Shown here: positions 6,895 to 16,749 of the stretch, piece by piece
Position numbering within the stretch: the first letter of the stretch is position 1
Layout of the letters: every line of letters starts with the position of its first letter
Made by a program: the position numbers and the translations under genes
Origin: Mitsuaria sp. GD03876
GTDB lineage: Bacteria; Pseudomonadota; Gammaproteobacteria; Burkholderiales; Burkholderiaceae_C
NCBI RefSeq assembly: GCF_029840635.1
Contig: NZ_JAOCCU010000042.1
Coordinates: 1-52,654, forward strand
DNA: 52,654 nt
Reading direction: 5' to 3'
The notes under the pieces: generated by a model
Databases searched by the model: none
What the model saw: the letters and a program-made list of their open reading frames with translations, nothing else
Told to the model about the DNA's origin: nothing

Positions 6895-9495
6895 TCATGG
6901 GAGCGGGTGGAGCCGCGCGTCGAGCCGCAGCGTCTGGCCGGGCCGCAGCTGGAACGTCGCGCGCCGGTCGCCGGCGCGCACGGCGACGCGCCGCGTGCCC
7001 TCGACACCGTCGCGCGACGCGCGCAGCGTCGCCCCGGTCAGCCGCCCGGCGGCCCATTGCAGGTCGACCTCGAGGCCGCCGCGCGCGCGCAGGCCGGAGA
7101 CGCGGCCGTCGGGCCAGGCCGAGGGCAACGCCGGCAGCAGCGCCAGTTCGCCGGCATGCGACTGCAGCAGCATCTCGACGACGGCGGCGGTGTAGCCGAA
7201 GTTGCCGTCGATCTGGAACGGCGGATGCGCGTCGAGGAGGTTGGGATAGGTGCCGCCGGCGTTGTTGGATTCGGTTCCGGGGCCGGCCTGCTGCGCGGCG
7301 CGCGCACCGGGCGTCGCGAGCAGGCCGCGCAGCATGCGGTAGGCATGGTCGCCGTCGCCCAGGCGCGCCCAGAACGCCATCTTCCAGGCCATCGACCAGC
7401 CGGTGCCGGCATCGCCGCGCGCCTGCAGCGTGCGGCGCGCCGCCTCGGCCAGCGCCGGCGTGCGCGACGGGGAGATCTGCCGGCCCGGGAACAGCGCGAA
7501 CAGATGGGACACATGGCGATGCGTGTCGCCCGGCGTGTCCAGCACCGGGTCGTGCTTCTCGTCCAGCCACTCCAGCAACTGGCCCCAGCTGCCGACCTTC
7601 GGACCGGCGAGCCGGTCGCGCAGGCCGGCCACGTGCTCGCGCCAGGCGCGCTCGCCGCCGGCCGCGTCGGCGGCGGCCACGGCGTTGTCGAACAGATCCC
7701 ACAGGATCTGCTGGTCGTAGCTGACGCCGTCCTCGACCGGGCCGTGCTCCGGCGACCAGCCCATCGGCGCGACCAGCCGGCCGTCGGGCAGCGGCTTGAG
7801 CTGGTCCTCCCAGAAGGCCACCACCTCCTTCATCAGCGGCAACACCTGCTCGCGCAGGAAACGCCGGTCGCCGCCGAAGGCGTAGTGCTCCCAGAAATGC
7901 TGCAGGTACCAGGCGTTGCCGGTCTTGTTCCAGAGGTAGCCCATGCCGCCGAACGGATTGGATTCGGTGCGCACCGTCCAGCCGCGCACCGGCCGGCCCT
8001 GGGCCGTCAGGAAACGCTCCCGCGGCGGACGGGCCTCCCCGGCCTGGGCGCCGATGGGGATGGGCTCGGTGGAGGCGGTCGCGCCCGCCGGCGAGGCGTC
8101 CGCCGCGAGCGCCTGCGCGGCGGCCTCGGCGACGGCGCGCCGGTACATCGGGACCTGGCTCTGGACGAAGGCGAGGAAAGGCCGCGCCAGTTCCGCCAGG
8201 TTGGCCGTCTCCGCCGGCCAGTAGTTCATCTGGACATTGATGTTGGTGTGGTAGTCCGAGTTCCAGGGCGGGGTCAGGCTGTCGTTCCACAGGCCTTGCA
8301 GGTTGGCCGGCAAGGAGTCGCGCGAACTGGCGATGAGCAGGTAGCGGCCGTACTGCGCGTGCAGCGCCTCCAGCTCGGGGTCGTCGCCGTCGGCGGTGTA
8401 GCGGCGCAGCCGCTCGCCGGTGGGCAGCGCGCGGCGGTCGTCGGCGCCGCGGCCGAGATCCAGCGCCACGCGCGCGAAGAAGCGCCGGTGATCGGCGACG
8501 TGCCGCTCGCGCAGCGCCGGCCAGGGCGTGGCGGCGGCGGCGTCCACCTGCGCGGTGACGCGGGGCAGGGGATCGACGCCGCTGTCGAAGGCCCGCGCGG
8601 CGTCGGGCACGTAGCTCGTGCCGGCGCCCAGCACGATCGTCAGCGCATCGCAGCCGCTGAACACGAGCCGGTCGCCGTCCACGCGCACGCTGCCGCCCTC
8701 GGCCAGGACACGCGCCTGCGCGGCGTAGCGCATCCGGTTCGCGGTCGGCGGCTGGTCGCCGGGCCGGCCGTCCGGTCCCGGCAGGACGTAGCCGGCCAGC
8801 GAGCCGGTCGACGACAGCCGCGCGGCAGATCCGGCGACGGTGGCCGCGATCGCGGCGCCGTGACGGTCGGTCAGCGCGAGGCTACCGGTGTACTGGCCGC
8901 GGCGATCGGCGCTCAGGCGCAGCACGAGAGCCTGCGCGGGATGGCTGGCGATGAGCTCGCGCGTGAAGCGCACGCCGCCGTGCCGATAGCTGACGCGGTG
9001 GACCGCGTCGCCGATGTCGAGCTCGCGCCGATAGTCGGCGATGTCGGTGTCGTGACCGGGCAGCGTCAGCACCAGGTCGCCGAACGGCTGGTAGGCGCCC
9101 ATGGTGCGCGCGTCGCCGGTCCAGAGCGTGTTCTCGTTGAACTGGATCCGGTCGCGGGCGAGCCCGCCGAACAGCATCGCGCCCAGGCGTCCGTTGCCCA
9201 CGGGCAGCGCCTGGCGTTCCCAGCCGTCCGGCGTGTCCGGCGCGGGCGATTGCTCGAACAGGCGCAGGTCCGAGGCCGTGGCGATCGACGGCGCGCCGGC
9301 CGCGCCGATGACGGCCGCGGTGAGCGCGACCGCGATCACGCGCCCGACTCCACCGATGTGGCCGTCGCGCCGAATGCGCTCGATCGGCTCGACGCGGCCA
9401 ACGTGGCCAACGTGGCCAACGCGGCCGACGTGTCCAACGTGGCCGATGCGCCCGACGGCGCGGACGAAGACGGCGACGAGGGCCCATCCGCTCAT
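6895..9495 (-). CDS. GH95 alpha-L-fucosidase, exported
   Basis: 866 residues from the ATG at 9495, which overlaps the upstream stop as ATGA. An alternative GTG at 9339 preceded by GGTGGAG gives 814 residues and starts directly at a signal peptide ([15 protein letters not shown]...ATAS); it would leave the repeat-encoded 'GHVGHVGRV' leader untranslated. The GH95 hallmarks are present: 'NENTLWTG' near residue 120, Asn420 and Asn424 in 'NVQMNYW', the acid Glu583 in 'GWSPEHGP' and Asp763 in 'IDGNFGYTA'. The family inverts alpha-1,2-L-fucosyl linkages, as on galactose of fucosylated xyloglucan side chains. Expected location is periplasm or cell surface. A hydrophilic stretch around '[18 protein letters not shown]' looks like a lineage-specific loop. 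Some GH95 members are alpha-L-galactosidases, which sequence cannot rule out. Confidence 0.9.
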   Translation of the reverse strand: MSGWALVAVFVRAVGRIGHVGHVGRVGHVGHVGRVEPIERIRRDGHIGGVGRVIAVALTAAVIGAAGAPSIATASDLRLFEQSPAPDTPDGWERQALPVGNGRLGAMLFGGLARDRIQFNENTLWTGDARTMGAYQPFGDLVLTLPGHDTDIADYRRELDIGDAVHRVSYRHGGVRFTRELIASHPAQALVLRLSADRRGQYTGSLALTDRHGAAIAATVAGSAARLSSTGSLAGYVLPGPDGRPGDQPPTANRMRYAAQARVLAEGGSVRVDGDRLVFSGCDALTIVLGAGTSYVPDAARAFDSGVDPLPRVTAQVDAAAATPWPALRERHVADHRRFFARVALDLGRGADDRRALPTGERLRRYTADGDDPELEALHAQYGRYLLIASSRDSLPANLQGLWNDSLTPPWNSDYHTNINVQMNYWPAETANLAELARPFLAFVQSQVPMYRRAVAEAAAQALAADASPAGATASTEPIPIGAQAGEARPPRERFLTAQGRPVRGWTVRTESNPFGGMGYLWNKTGNAWYLQHFWEHYAFGGDRRFLREQVLPLMKEVVAFWEDQLKPLPDGRLVAPMGWSPEHGPVEDGVSYDQQILWDLFDNAVAAADAAGGERAWREHVAGLRDRLAGPKVGSWGQLLEWLDEKHDPVLDTPGDTHRHVSHLFALFPGRQISPSRTPALAEAARRTLQARGDAGTGWSMAWKMAFWARLGDGDHAYRMLRGLLATPGARAAQQAGPGTESNNAGGTYPNLLDAHPPFQIDGNFGYTAAVVEMLLQSHAGELALLPALPSAWPDGRVSGLRARGGLEVDLQWAAGRLTGATLRASRDGVEGTRRVAVRAGDRRATFQLRPGQTLRLDARLHPLP
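9394..9456. repeat. 9-bp tandem repeat (GTGGCCAAC variants, 7 units) at the 5' end of the GH95 gene
   Basis: Seven adjoining 9-bp units, GCGGCCAAC/GTGGCCAAC and variants, on the plus strand. On the minus strand, in frame with the fucosidase ATG at 9495, they encode the repeating 'GHVGHVGRV' peptide. Because the unit is three codons long, gain or loss of copies keeps the frame. Confidence 0.9.
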
Positions 9496-11759
9496 GCGGC
9501 GGCCCTCGGCTTGCCGACGACCACGCCGCGCCCATGCGGGGCGAGGAACACGGTGCCGTGCTCGAGCGGATCGGCGGTCATCGACAGCAGCCGCCCGTAG
9601 CGGTGCAGCTCGTCGCCGATCCGGACGAAGCTGCGGCCTTCGTCGTCGCTGCGGAACAGGCCCTCGGCCGGCGAGGCCCCGCCCACCGACACCCGTCCCC
9701 ACACGTAGACCGCGTGATACGCGCCACCGGCCGCGGCCTTGCCGAGCGCGACCATCCAGGCCTCGGCGACCGCCTTGAGCGGCTGCAGCGGCTGGTCGGC
9801 GGCGGGCAGGCGGAAGAGGCCGCCGGGCAAGGCGAACCAGAGGTCCCGGGCGCGTCCGGGCGCGCACAGCAGCTGCGCGTACTGCTGGTCGGTCAGCACC
9901 GGCAGGCCTTCGACGGCCGGCTGGAAGCGCTGGCCGCCGTCGATGCTCACCAGCACGCGGCCGCGCGCGCGGTCGAGCACGTAGAACACACCCTCGACCG
10001 CGCGATCGGCGATCGGCGCGAGCAACGGCCCGAGGTCCTCCGGCCATCCTTCGCAACGCACCCAGCTGCGGCCCTTGTCCTTGGACCACATCGCCGGCTG
10101 GCGCTCCGGCGCCCAGACCAGGAAACCGCCCTTGGCGCTGACGGCGACCAGGCCGGTCGGCGCGCGGTGGCCCTGCGCGTTCTTCGCCTCGCGCGGCGAG
10201 GGCCCGAAGGCGCGCCAGCTCCCGCCGCCGTCGACCGAGACGTAGCCGCCGGTGGCGGCGTGGTCGGAGGTGCGGGCCAGCACGCGCGGCTCCAGCTCGG
10301 CGGCGTCGACGGAGCGGTTGGTCTCGTTGCTCGGCGCGAACAGGCCGGCCGACGGCGGCTTGCCGACGTCGTCCCAGGCCGCGCCGGACACGTCGCCCAT
10401 CGCCGCCAGCAGCGTCACGCCGCCGGAGGGGCTCTTGATCTCGAGCGTCGCGGTCTCCTCGAGGTTCTCGACCTCGAAGCGCCACTGGACGGTGCCGGCG
10501 GGCGCGCGCGTCGCCGCGGCCAGCGTGTCGGTCATCCAGACGCCGTAGCCGGTGCCGTAGACCGCGCGGCCGCCGTCGTGCGGATCGAGCTTCACGTCGG
10601 CGATCCAGTGGCCCATCGGGTCGGGCCGCCGCGTCGCGCGCTTGTAGTTGGCCAGCCAGGGGCGGGACTCGATGTCGTGCCGGGAGCGTGCACCGAGCGC
10701 GGTCCAGGTCGCGCCGCCGTCCTCGCTGAGGAACAGGTCGTCGCCGTCGCCCCAGCGCTCGATCGTGGAGACGATCAGGCGGCCCGGGCGCTGCCGGTCC
10801 ACGTCCAGGCCGGAGTAGCCGAAGCCTTTCAAGCCCTGGCCGGGCTGGACCGGCGTGATCTCGGTCCAGGCGGCGCGGCCGTCGCGCGTCTCGCGCTTCC
10901 AGACGCCGCCGGTGGAGGCGTAGCTCGGGTTGACCGCGTGCACGCCGTCGCCGCCGCCGGCGAAGCTCACGTAGAGCACGCCGTCCGGCCCGATCGCCGC
11001 GCGTTGCGGCGCCATCGCCGGCGTGCCGGGCTCGCGCTGGAAGCTGCGGCCGCCGTCCTGCGAGACGTACAGGCCGGGCTGGTCGTGGCTGCCGGCGTAG
11101 ACCCGCGTCGCCGCCTGGCCCGGGCCGCCGCTGGCCGGGTCGACCAGCACCAGCGACACGTGTCTCGCCGGGAAGCCGGTCCGCTGGAAGGTGCGCCCGC
11201 GGTCGGTGCTCTTGAGCAGGCCGTCCTGCGAGCTGCCCAGGTAGAGCACCTCGCCGACCCGCGGGTCCACTTGCAGCCGCTCGCCGCTGCCGCGGCCCGG
11301 CGAGTTGCCGCCGATCTTGATGCCCAGTTCATGCTGGGTCCAGGTGCGGCCGCGGTCGGTCGACGCGAGCAGCGCGCCGTCGCGCACGTCCTTGGACAGG
11401 TACAGGCCGCAAGCCAGGTAGACCCGGTCGGCGTCGTTGGGGTCGACCGCGACGCTGAGCACGCCCATCAGGTCCGCGTCGGCCTTGTCGAGGTGGTCCA
11501 GCAGCGGCCACCAGCGCCGCGCCTTCGCGTCGAAGCGGTAGGCGCCGCCGATGTCGGTGCGGCAGTACAGCAGTCCCGCCTCGCGCGGATGGAAGACGAA
11601 ACCGTCGACGAAACCCCCGCCGCCGAAGGGCACGCTGCGCCAGTCGTAGGGCACGGCGGCCGGACCGGGCGCGGCCAGCGCGCCGGCGATCGATCCTGGC
11701 AGGGCGCCCCCCAGCGCGGCCAGGCCGGCGGTGTGGGCGATGAAGCGGCGGCGTTGCAT
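9492..11759 (-). CDS. GH74 endo-xyloglucanase, Tat-exported
   Basis: 755 residues. The N-terminus '[20 protein letters not shown]' is a twin-arginine-type signal. The mature protein begins '[19 protein letters not shown]' and carries Asp69 in '[12 protein letters not shown]' and Asp456 in '[13 protein letters not shown]', matching the two catalytic aspartates of the GH74 double beta-propeller. Sialidase-type 'S.DGG..W' repeats (for example '[12 protein letters not shown]') recur across the chain. GH74 enzymes cut the beta-1,4-glucan backbone of xyloglucan with inversion. It is probably the backbone-cleaving enzyme of the locus and acts outside the cytoplasm. The start at 11759 is chosen for the Tat motif; the open frame upstream only translates a 9-bp repeat. 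The gene ends in an ATGA overlap with GH95, implying translational coupling. Confidence 0.92.
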   Translation of the reverse strand: MQRRRFIAHTAGLAALGGALPGSIAGALAAPGPAAVPYDWRSVPFGGGGFVDGFVFHPREAGLLYCRTDIGGAYRFDAKARRWWPLLDHLDKADADLMGVLSVAVDPNDADRVYLACGLYLSKDVRDGALLASTDRGRTWTQHELGIKIGGNSPGRGSGERLQVDPRVGEVLYLGSSQDGLLKSTDRGRTFQRTGFPARHVSLVLVDPASGGPGQAATRVYAGSHDQPGLYVSQDGGRSFQREPGTPAMAPQRAAIGPDGVLYVSFAGGGDGVHAVNPSYASTGGVWKRETRDGRAAWTEITPVQPGQGLKGFGYSGLDVDRQRPGRLIVSTIERWGDGDDLFLSEDGGATWTALGARSRHDIESRPWLANYKRATRRPDPMGHWIADVKLDPHDGGRAVYGTGYGVWMTDTLAAATRAPAGTVQWRFEVENLEETATLEIKSPSGGVTLLAAMGDVSGAAWDDVGKPPSAGLFAPSNETNRSVDAAELEPRVLARTSDHAATGGYVSVDGGGSWRAFGPSPREAKNAQGHRAPTGLVAVSAKGGFLVWAPERQPAMWSKDKGRSWVRCEGWPEDLGPLLAPIADRAVEGVFYVLDRARGRVLVSIDGGQRFQPAVEGLPVLTDQQYAQLLCAPGRARDLWFALPGGLFRLPAADQPLQPLKAVAEAWMVALGKAAAGGAYHAVYVWGRVSVGGASPAEGLFRSDDEGRSFVRIGDELHRYGRLLSMTADPLEHGTVFLAPHGRGVVVGKPRAAA

Positions 11760-11781
11760 GGGCGTGTCCGGGGTCGCGTCC

Positions 11782-11871
11782 GTCATGGGCGTCATGGGCG
11801 GCATGTGCGTCATGGGGGAGGTCGGCGTGGTGGGCGAGGCAGGCGTGGCGGGCATGGTGGGCGTGCTGGCC
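11782..11871. repeat. 9-bp tandem repeat (GTCATGGGC / GTGGTGGGC variants, 10 units)
   Basis: Ten consecutive 9-bp units, from GTCATGGGC to GTGCTGGCC, fill the 118-bp gap between the GH35 and GH74 genes. On the minus strand they lie upstream of the GH74 start, open in its frame, and contain several in-frame ATG codons (peptide such as 'PMTHMPPMTPMT'). A longer N-terminus that would hide the Tat signal is therefore possible in principle but unlikely. Confidence 0.88.
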
Positions 11872-11877
11872 GTCGCG

Positions 11878-13575
11878 TCAGTAGCGGCCGAGCTTGACGC
11901 GCAGCACCGTCGGCGTCGCCGGCAGGTTGAGGCCCCAGTCGACCTGGTCGCCATTCCAGTTGCGGACGGTGGTCCAGCGGCCGTCCGGGCCGAAACCGCC
12001 TTCCTGCGCATGGACCAGCATCGTGCCCAGGCCCTGGAACGAGGCGTCGGGCTCGAAGCGCACCCGGGCGCTCCGGCCGGTGACGATGAACTCGTCGTCG
12101 GCGATCTGCGCGATGGCGACGCCGCCGACGGGCTTCGCGGCCGACGGCGGCGCGTCGTCCTTGAGCTGCGGCCAGCTGCGTTCGCCGAACTGCCATTCGC
12201 CGAAGCTGACCTTGGCCGTCCAGCCCTTGAAGGCCACGGTCCGCGGCTGGCGGTCGTCGCCTTCGGCCACGCCGCGGGTGCGGCCTTCCAGCGCCCATTG
12301 CGCCCACTGCGAGGCCATCGGCGCGAAGCCACCGTAGACGGCGGCGATCGGCGCGGTCATGCGCGCGTCGGTGTGCGGCGAGCCCAGCGGGTAGTTGCTG
12401 TAGTCGGCGTAGTCCACGCCGAACGGCGCGACGCCGATCGCGCCGCGTCCGAGGATCGCGTAGTGGTAGCGGGCGTAGGTCGTGGCGTTGCCGATCTCCG
12501 GCACCCACAGCGCGTTGTCGCGGCGCTGGAACTGGTCCAGGATCGCCTCGACCTTGGCCGACTCCGGCATGTAGATGTCGGGGCCGACGATGTCGATCCG
12601 CGGCGCGGCCGCCTTGTAGATGCCGATCACGTCGTGGGTCGGGCCGCCGCTGGCGAAGTCCGACTTCCATGGCGCCATCGGCGCGAGCGGGTCGCGCAGC
12701 GCGTTGTTGACGAACATCGGCAGGTCGTAGACCCGGCGGCCGGCCGCGGCGATCTCGCCGATGTAGCGCGCGATCGCCCAGCTGTGGAAGTACTGCTCGG
12801 CGTAGTCGCCGTAGACCTCGGTCCACGAGCCGCGCGCCTTGCCGCCGGCCGCGGGCTTCTGCAGCCGCAGCACCTCGGCCGGCACCTCGGCGGCGAAGGC
12901 GCGGTTGGCCGCGGCGCCGTGGTCGCGCGCCAGGCCGTAGGTGCCGACCTCGTTCTGCACCTGGACCATGATCACCGTGCGCGTGGCCTCGTCGACCTGC
13001 TTCAGGTGGGTCATCAGCGCGACGAACGCGCGCCGGTCCGCCGCCAGCGTTTCCGCGCCGAACGGCGACAGGCAGTAGCTCGGCTTGCCCTTGTCGTCGA
13101 GCATGCGCGGGAAGCGCGCGTTGTCCAGCTTGACCCAGGCGGGCGCGTACTGCGGGCTGGTGTTCTTCCAGGTCGCGAACCACAGCAGCACCACGCGCAC
13201 GCCGCGCTCGCGCGCCTGCGCCAGCAGCGTGTCGACGAAGCCGAAGTCGAAGCGGCCCTCGGCGGGCTCGACCTGCTCCCAGGCCACCGGCACGACGACG
13301 GTGTTGGCCTTCGCGTCGGCCACCGCCGGCCAGACCCGCTCGAGCGCCGCCACCGAGTTGCTCGAGTTGTGGACCTGCGCGCCCAGCACCAGGAAGGGCT
13401 TGCCGTCGACGAGCAGCGCATGGCGGCCGTCGCGCTCGACCAGGCGCGGCAGCTCGGCCGCGGCGGCCGTCACGGCCGTGACCGCGAGCGCGGTCGACAG
13501 CGCCGCGGCCGCGACGGCCGGCAGCGCCGCCCGCCACGTCCGGGACCGACCGGACTTCCTCGTCGACATCGGCAT
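11878..13575 (-). CDS. GH35 beta-galactosidase (DUF5597-type), exported
   Basis: 565 residues. A long signal peptide (basic 'RKSGRSRTWR', then an Ala/Val-rich core to about residue 40) leads to a GH35-type TIM barrel ('GKPFLVLGAQVHNSSN'). The predicted acid/base is Glu209 in 'VQVQNEVGTYG', the nucleophile Glu360 in 'ALWVPEIGN'. The C-terminal part (about 440-565) is beta-rich as in the DUF5597 domain of bacterial homologues. The expected job is removal of beta-1,2-galactose from xyloglucan side chains after fucose is gone. GAGGAG 7 bp before the ATG at 13575 supports the start; it overlaps the stop codon of the TonB-dependent receptor, 11 bp away, so the two are cotranslated. Beta-galactosidase is inferred from family and context. 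Confidence 0.9.
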   Translation of the reverse strand: MPMSTRKSGRSRTWRAALPAVAAAALSTALAVTAVTAAAAELPRLVERDGRHALLVDGKPFLVLGAQVHNSSNSVAALERVWPAVADAKANTVVVPVAWEQVEPAEGRFDFGFVDTLLAQARERGVRVVLLWFATWKNTSPQYAPAWVKLDNARFPRMLDDKGKPSYCLSPFGAETLAADRRAFVALMTHLKQVDEATRTVIMVQVQNEVGTYGLARDHGAAANRAFAAEVPAEVLRLQKPAAGGKARGSWTEVYGDYAEQYFHSWAIARYIGEIAAAGRRVYDLPMFVNNALRDPLAPMAPWKSDFASGGPTHDVIGIYKAAAPRIDIVGPDIYMPESAKVEAILDQFQRRDNALWVPEIGNATTYARYHYAILGRGAIGVAPFGVDYADYSNYPLGSPHTDARMTAPIAAVYGGFAPMASQWAQWALEGRTRGVAEGDDRQPRTVAFKGWTAKVSFGEWQFGERSWPQLKDDAPPSAAKPVGGVAIAQIADDEFIVTGRSARVRFEPDASFQGLGTMLVHAQEGGFGPDGRWTTVRNWNGDQVDWGLNLPATPTVLRVKLGRY

Positions 13576-13586
13576 CGCGCGGCTCC

Positions 13587-16500
13587 TCAGAAGCTCATCC
13601 GGGCGGTGAGCGTGTAGCGCCGGCCGGTGTCGAACCAGGCGCGTCCCACGGTGCCGAAGTGCTGCTGCATCAGCTGCTTGTAGGTCGCGTTGGTCAGGTT
13701 CTGGCCTTCCAGGCCCAGCGTCACATGGTCGTTGAGCTTGTAGTACACGCCGGCGTCCAGCTGCCCGTACGAGTCGGCCCACACCGGCAGGCCCCAGGCC
13801 ACGTTGGTCTGGCCCTTGGTCGCGCTGTCGGGGTTGGTGTCGGTGCCGTCGCCGCCCTGCGTGCCGTTGACGTTGACCGCCTGCAGGTACTTCGAGCGCC
13901 AGCTGTAGGCCAGCCGCGCCGAGATGTCGCCGCGGTCGTACAGCAGCGCCAGGTTGTAGGCGTTCTTGGACAGGTTCTGCAGCGGCAGGTTGCCGAAGGT
14001 GCGGCCGTCGGTGTCGCAGCCGTTGAGGTTGAGGTTCAGGTTGGACGCCGAGTTCCCGCCCGAGCAGTAGGCGCTGCCCACCGGGTCGTAGAGCTTGGTC
14101 TTGCTGTCGACGTAGGTGTAGTTGGCCTGGATGCCGAAGCCCGACAGCCAGCCCGGCAGCTTGTCGAAGTAGGTCTGGAAGGCCACCTCGAAGCCGGTCG
14201 CGCGGCCCTTGGCGCCGTTGATCGGGCCGGTGGTGATGAAGTTCTGCAGCGCGCCGGTGGCGTCGGGGATCTGCTTGACGAAGGTCTGGTTGAGGATGAT
14301 GTCCTTGAGCTGCTTGTGGAAGGCGGCGAAGGTCAGCGAGCCGGTGCGGTCGAAGTACCACTCGGCGGTGATGTCGCCCTGCGTGGACTTGATCGGCTTG
14401 AGCATCGGGTTGCCCGAGGCGGTGCCGGTCTGCGTCACGTTGCTGACCACCGTCTGGCCGTTGACCGTCGTGGAGGTGAAGTCCTGCGACATCGTCGTGT
14501 AGGCCTGCAGCTGGCTGAAGTCCGGCCGTGACAGGCCCTTGCCCAGCGCGAAGCGGAACTGCAGCTTCTCGCTGGCCTTCATCCGCAGGTTCAGGCTGGG
14601 CAGCGCGTCGGTGTAGCTGTTGTCGAAGGTGCCGGCCTGCGAGAAGTTGGGGATCACCGGCACCGGCACGCCGGTCGCGCCGGTGGGCACCTGCTTGGCG
14701 GTGAAGACGGTGTAGCCCTCGGCGCGCGACTCGGTGCGGACCACGCGCAGCCCGATGTTGCCGTCCACCGGGTACTTCCAGTCGTCCATGCCGAAGCGCA
14801 GCTGCGCGAAGGCGGCCTGCGTGCGCTCGCGCTGGCGGTTCGTGCCCGCCGGGTCGGTGCCGAAGGACGCCGGCGACCAGGTCCCGCAGGACGAGGCGTC
14901 GCCGCCGTTCTTCTCGGCGCACAGGATGTCGTGGTACTTGTGCAGCGCCGCGTAGCTGTCCGGGTAGCCCGAGGTGGTCGCCACCGTCGGGAAGATCAGC
15001 GACGGCACCGAGGCCCGGCCGCTGAAGAAGTTGCTGAAGTTGTAGAGGTAGGCGTTGGCGCTGAAGCGCGGATCGTTCAGGTAGGCCAGGCCGCTGATCT
15101 CGCCCTGCCACGGCTGCGTGATGGCCGACCAGTTGTAGCCCGGCACCGTGTTGGTGGTGGTGGCGTCGCGCTCGGTGAAGCGCACGCCGAAGCGCAGGTC
15201 CTGCAGGAAGCCGTCGTCGAACTTGTAGCGGGCGTCGCCCTTCCAGGCCTTCTCGGTGGCCTTGGAGCGGTCCTGGTGCTCCATCGTGAAGGCCCAGTAG
15301 TACTGGGACGGATCGGCCAGCGCCGCGCGCTGCGCGTCGGTGAAGACCAGCTGCGGACGGCCGCTGCGCAGGTCCACCGTCTCCTCGGGCATCTGCACGC
15401 CGGTGGCCACGGTGGAGTCGAAGCTGTCGGTCGTGGCGCGGATGTACTGCAGGTCCGACGAGAACGACCAGTGGTCGTTGGCGCGCCAGTTCAGCTTCCA
15501 GGCCAGGTCCTGCGTCTGGGAGTTGCGGTAGGCGCTGCGCGTGTCCGCGCCGAAGTTCACCGGCGAGCCGTCGCTGTTGCGCAGCGTGCCGTAGAGGAAG
15601 CGGCCGTCGTCGGCGAACACGCCGTCGCTGACCCGCAGCTTGTACGGGTCGGTCTGCGCGAACAGGGCGCGCTCGTCCCATTGCATCCGGTACTTGCTGC
15701 GGAAGTAGGTGAGGTTGCTGTCGACGTCGTCCTTCTTCCACTGCAGCGCGCCGTACAGGCCCTCGCGCTTGCGGTCGAACTCCAGCGTGCGCCACTGCGA
15801 GCCCTTGGGCACCCACAGCGTGGTGCCGGCCGCCTGGCCGGCCACCGCGTCGGTGCGCGGGTAATAGGGCTCGACCTGGAAGGCGTCGGTGCGGGTGCCG
15901 CTGCGCGAGCTGGCGATGTTGAGCAGCGCGCCGAACTCGCCCAGGTCGGTCTTCCAGCGGTCGCTCACCATGCCCGACAGGCTGGGCGAGGACTTCTTCT
16001 TCAGGTCCGAGTACGTGGTCTGGGCCGACAACGCTGTCTTCACGCCGGAAAAATCGAACGGCAAGGCCGTGCGCAAGTTCACCAGGCCGCCGATGGCGCC
16101 TTCGATCTGCTCGGCCGAGGGGTTCTTGTAGACGTCGACGGCGGCCATCAGCTCGGGCGGCACGTCCTCGAAGTTGAGCGAGCGGCCGCCGTTGGCGGAG
16201 AACGAGTCGCGGCCGTTCATCTCGGAGCGCACGTAGGTGAGGCCGCGCACGGAGATGCCGGAGCCCTCGACCGAGAAGTGTTCCGGGTCGTTGCGCGCCA
16301 TGGTGCGGTCCATGGTGACGCCGACGATGCGCTGCAGCACCTCGGTGACCGAGCGGTCGGGCAGCTTGCCGATGTCGTCGGCGACGATGGAGTCGACGAT
16401 CTCGTCCGAGTTCTGCTTGATCTTCTGCGCCGAGCTCAGCGCCGCGCGCTTGCCCGAGACGACGACCGTCTCGATCTGCGCATCCGGCTTGGCGTCCGGC

Positions 16501-16610
16501 TTCGGGGCCGGCGCGGTCTGGGCGAAGGCGATGCCTGCGGCCATGCCGCCCAGGAGGACGGCCGCCTGCGCGGCAGCGACGGACACGGCGGTCCGCTGGC
16601 AAGTGCTCAT
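13587..16610 (-). CDS. TonB-dependent receptor (TonB-Xanth-Caul type) for oligosaccharides
   Basis: 1007 residues, outer membrane. A signal peptide ends near 'GIAFAQ', and a TonB-box-like 'IETVVVSG' follows. The plug domain (about 60-190) includes 'DDIGKLPDRSVTEVLQRIVGV', 'ISVRGL' and 'EQIEGAIGGLVNLRT'. The rest is a 22-strand-type barrel ending in 'LTARMSF' with the C-terminal Phe typical of outer-membrane proteins. Size and motifs match the large receptors used by Caulobacter and Xanthomonas for plant glycans. GGAG 6 bp before the ATG supports the start. It precedes GH35, GH74, GH95 and the esterase in one transcript, so it probably takes up xyloglucan oligosaccharides. Energising TonB/ExbBD is not in the window. 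Confidence 0.93.
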   Translation of the reverse strand: MSTCQRTAVSVAAAQAAVLLGGMAAGIAFAQTAPAPKPDAKPDAQIETVVVSGKRAALSSAQKIKQNSDEIVDSIVADDIGKLPDRSVTEVLQRIVGVTMDRTMARNDPEHFSVEGSGISVRGLTYVRSEMNGRDSFSANGGRSLNFEDVPPELMAAVDVYKNPSAEQIEGAIGGLVNLRTALPFDFSGVKTALSAQTTYSDLKKKSSPSLSGMVSDRWKTDLGEFGALLNIASSRSGTRTDAFQVEPYYPRTDAVAGQAAGTTLWVPKGSQWRTLEFDRKREGLYGALQWKKDDVDSNLTYFRSKYRMQWDERALFAQTDPYKLRVSDGVFADDGRFLYGTLRNSDGSPVNFGADTRSAYRNSQTQDLAWKLNWRANDHWSFSSDLQYIRATTDSFDSTVATGVQMPEETVDLRSGRPQLVFTDAQRAALADPSQYYWAFTMEHQDRSKATEKAWKGDARYKFDDGFLQDLRFGVRFTERDATTTNTVPGYNWSAITQPWQGEISGLAYLNDPRFSANAYLYNFSNFFSGRASVPSLIFPTVATTSGYPDSYAALHKYHDILCAEKNGGDASSCGTWSPASFGTDPAGTNRQRERTQAAFAQLRFGMDDWKYPVDGNIGLRVVRTESRAEGYTVFTAKQVPTGATGVPVPVIPNFSQAGTFDNSYTDALPSLNLRMKASEKLQFRFALGKGLSRPDFSQLQAYTTMSQDFTSTTVNGQTVVSNVTQTGTASGNPMLKPIKSTQGDITAEWYFDRTGSLTFAAFHKQLKDIILNQTFVKQIPDATGALQNFITTGPINGAKGRATGFEVAFQTYFDKLPGWLSGFGIQANYTYVDSKTKLYDPVGSAYCSGGNSASNLNLNLNGCDTDGRTFGNLPLQNLSKNAYNLALLYDRGDISARLAYSWRSKYLQAVNVNGTQGGDGTDTNPDSATKGQTNVAWGLPVWADSYGQLDAGVYYKLNDHVTLGLEGQNLTNATYKQLMQQHFGTVGRAWFDTGRRYTLTARMSF

Positions 16611-16749
16611 GATGTCTCCAGTCTGTTAGGTGCGGGTCCGCTCTGACGGCGTGACCTCTGGCGGGGAGTCGTACGGCTCGGGACGGTGTTGCGATGCGGT
16701 GCGGGGATCGGCGGGCCGCTGGACGACGCGGTCCGCCGGGCTGGGCGCG

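Noticed and set aside
9496-10485. N-terminal extension of the GH95 frame upstream of 9,495
   Set aside because: It overlaps the GH74 coding sequence in another frame and shows only shadow-type composition.
13587-16602. Very long minus-strand frame over the TonB receptor region, continuous with the GH35 frame
   Set aside because: It is a different frame from the receptor, Arg/Gly/Ala-rich and motif-free; the receptor frame has signal peptide, plug and barrel end, and GH35 has its own GAGGAG and start.
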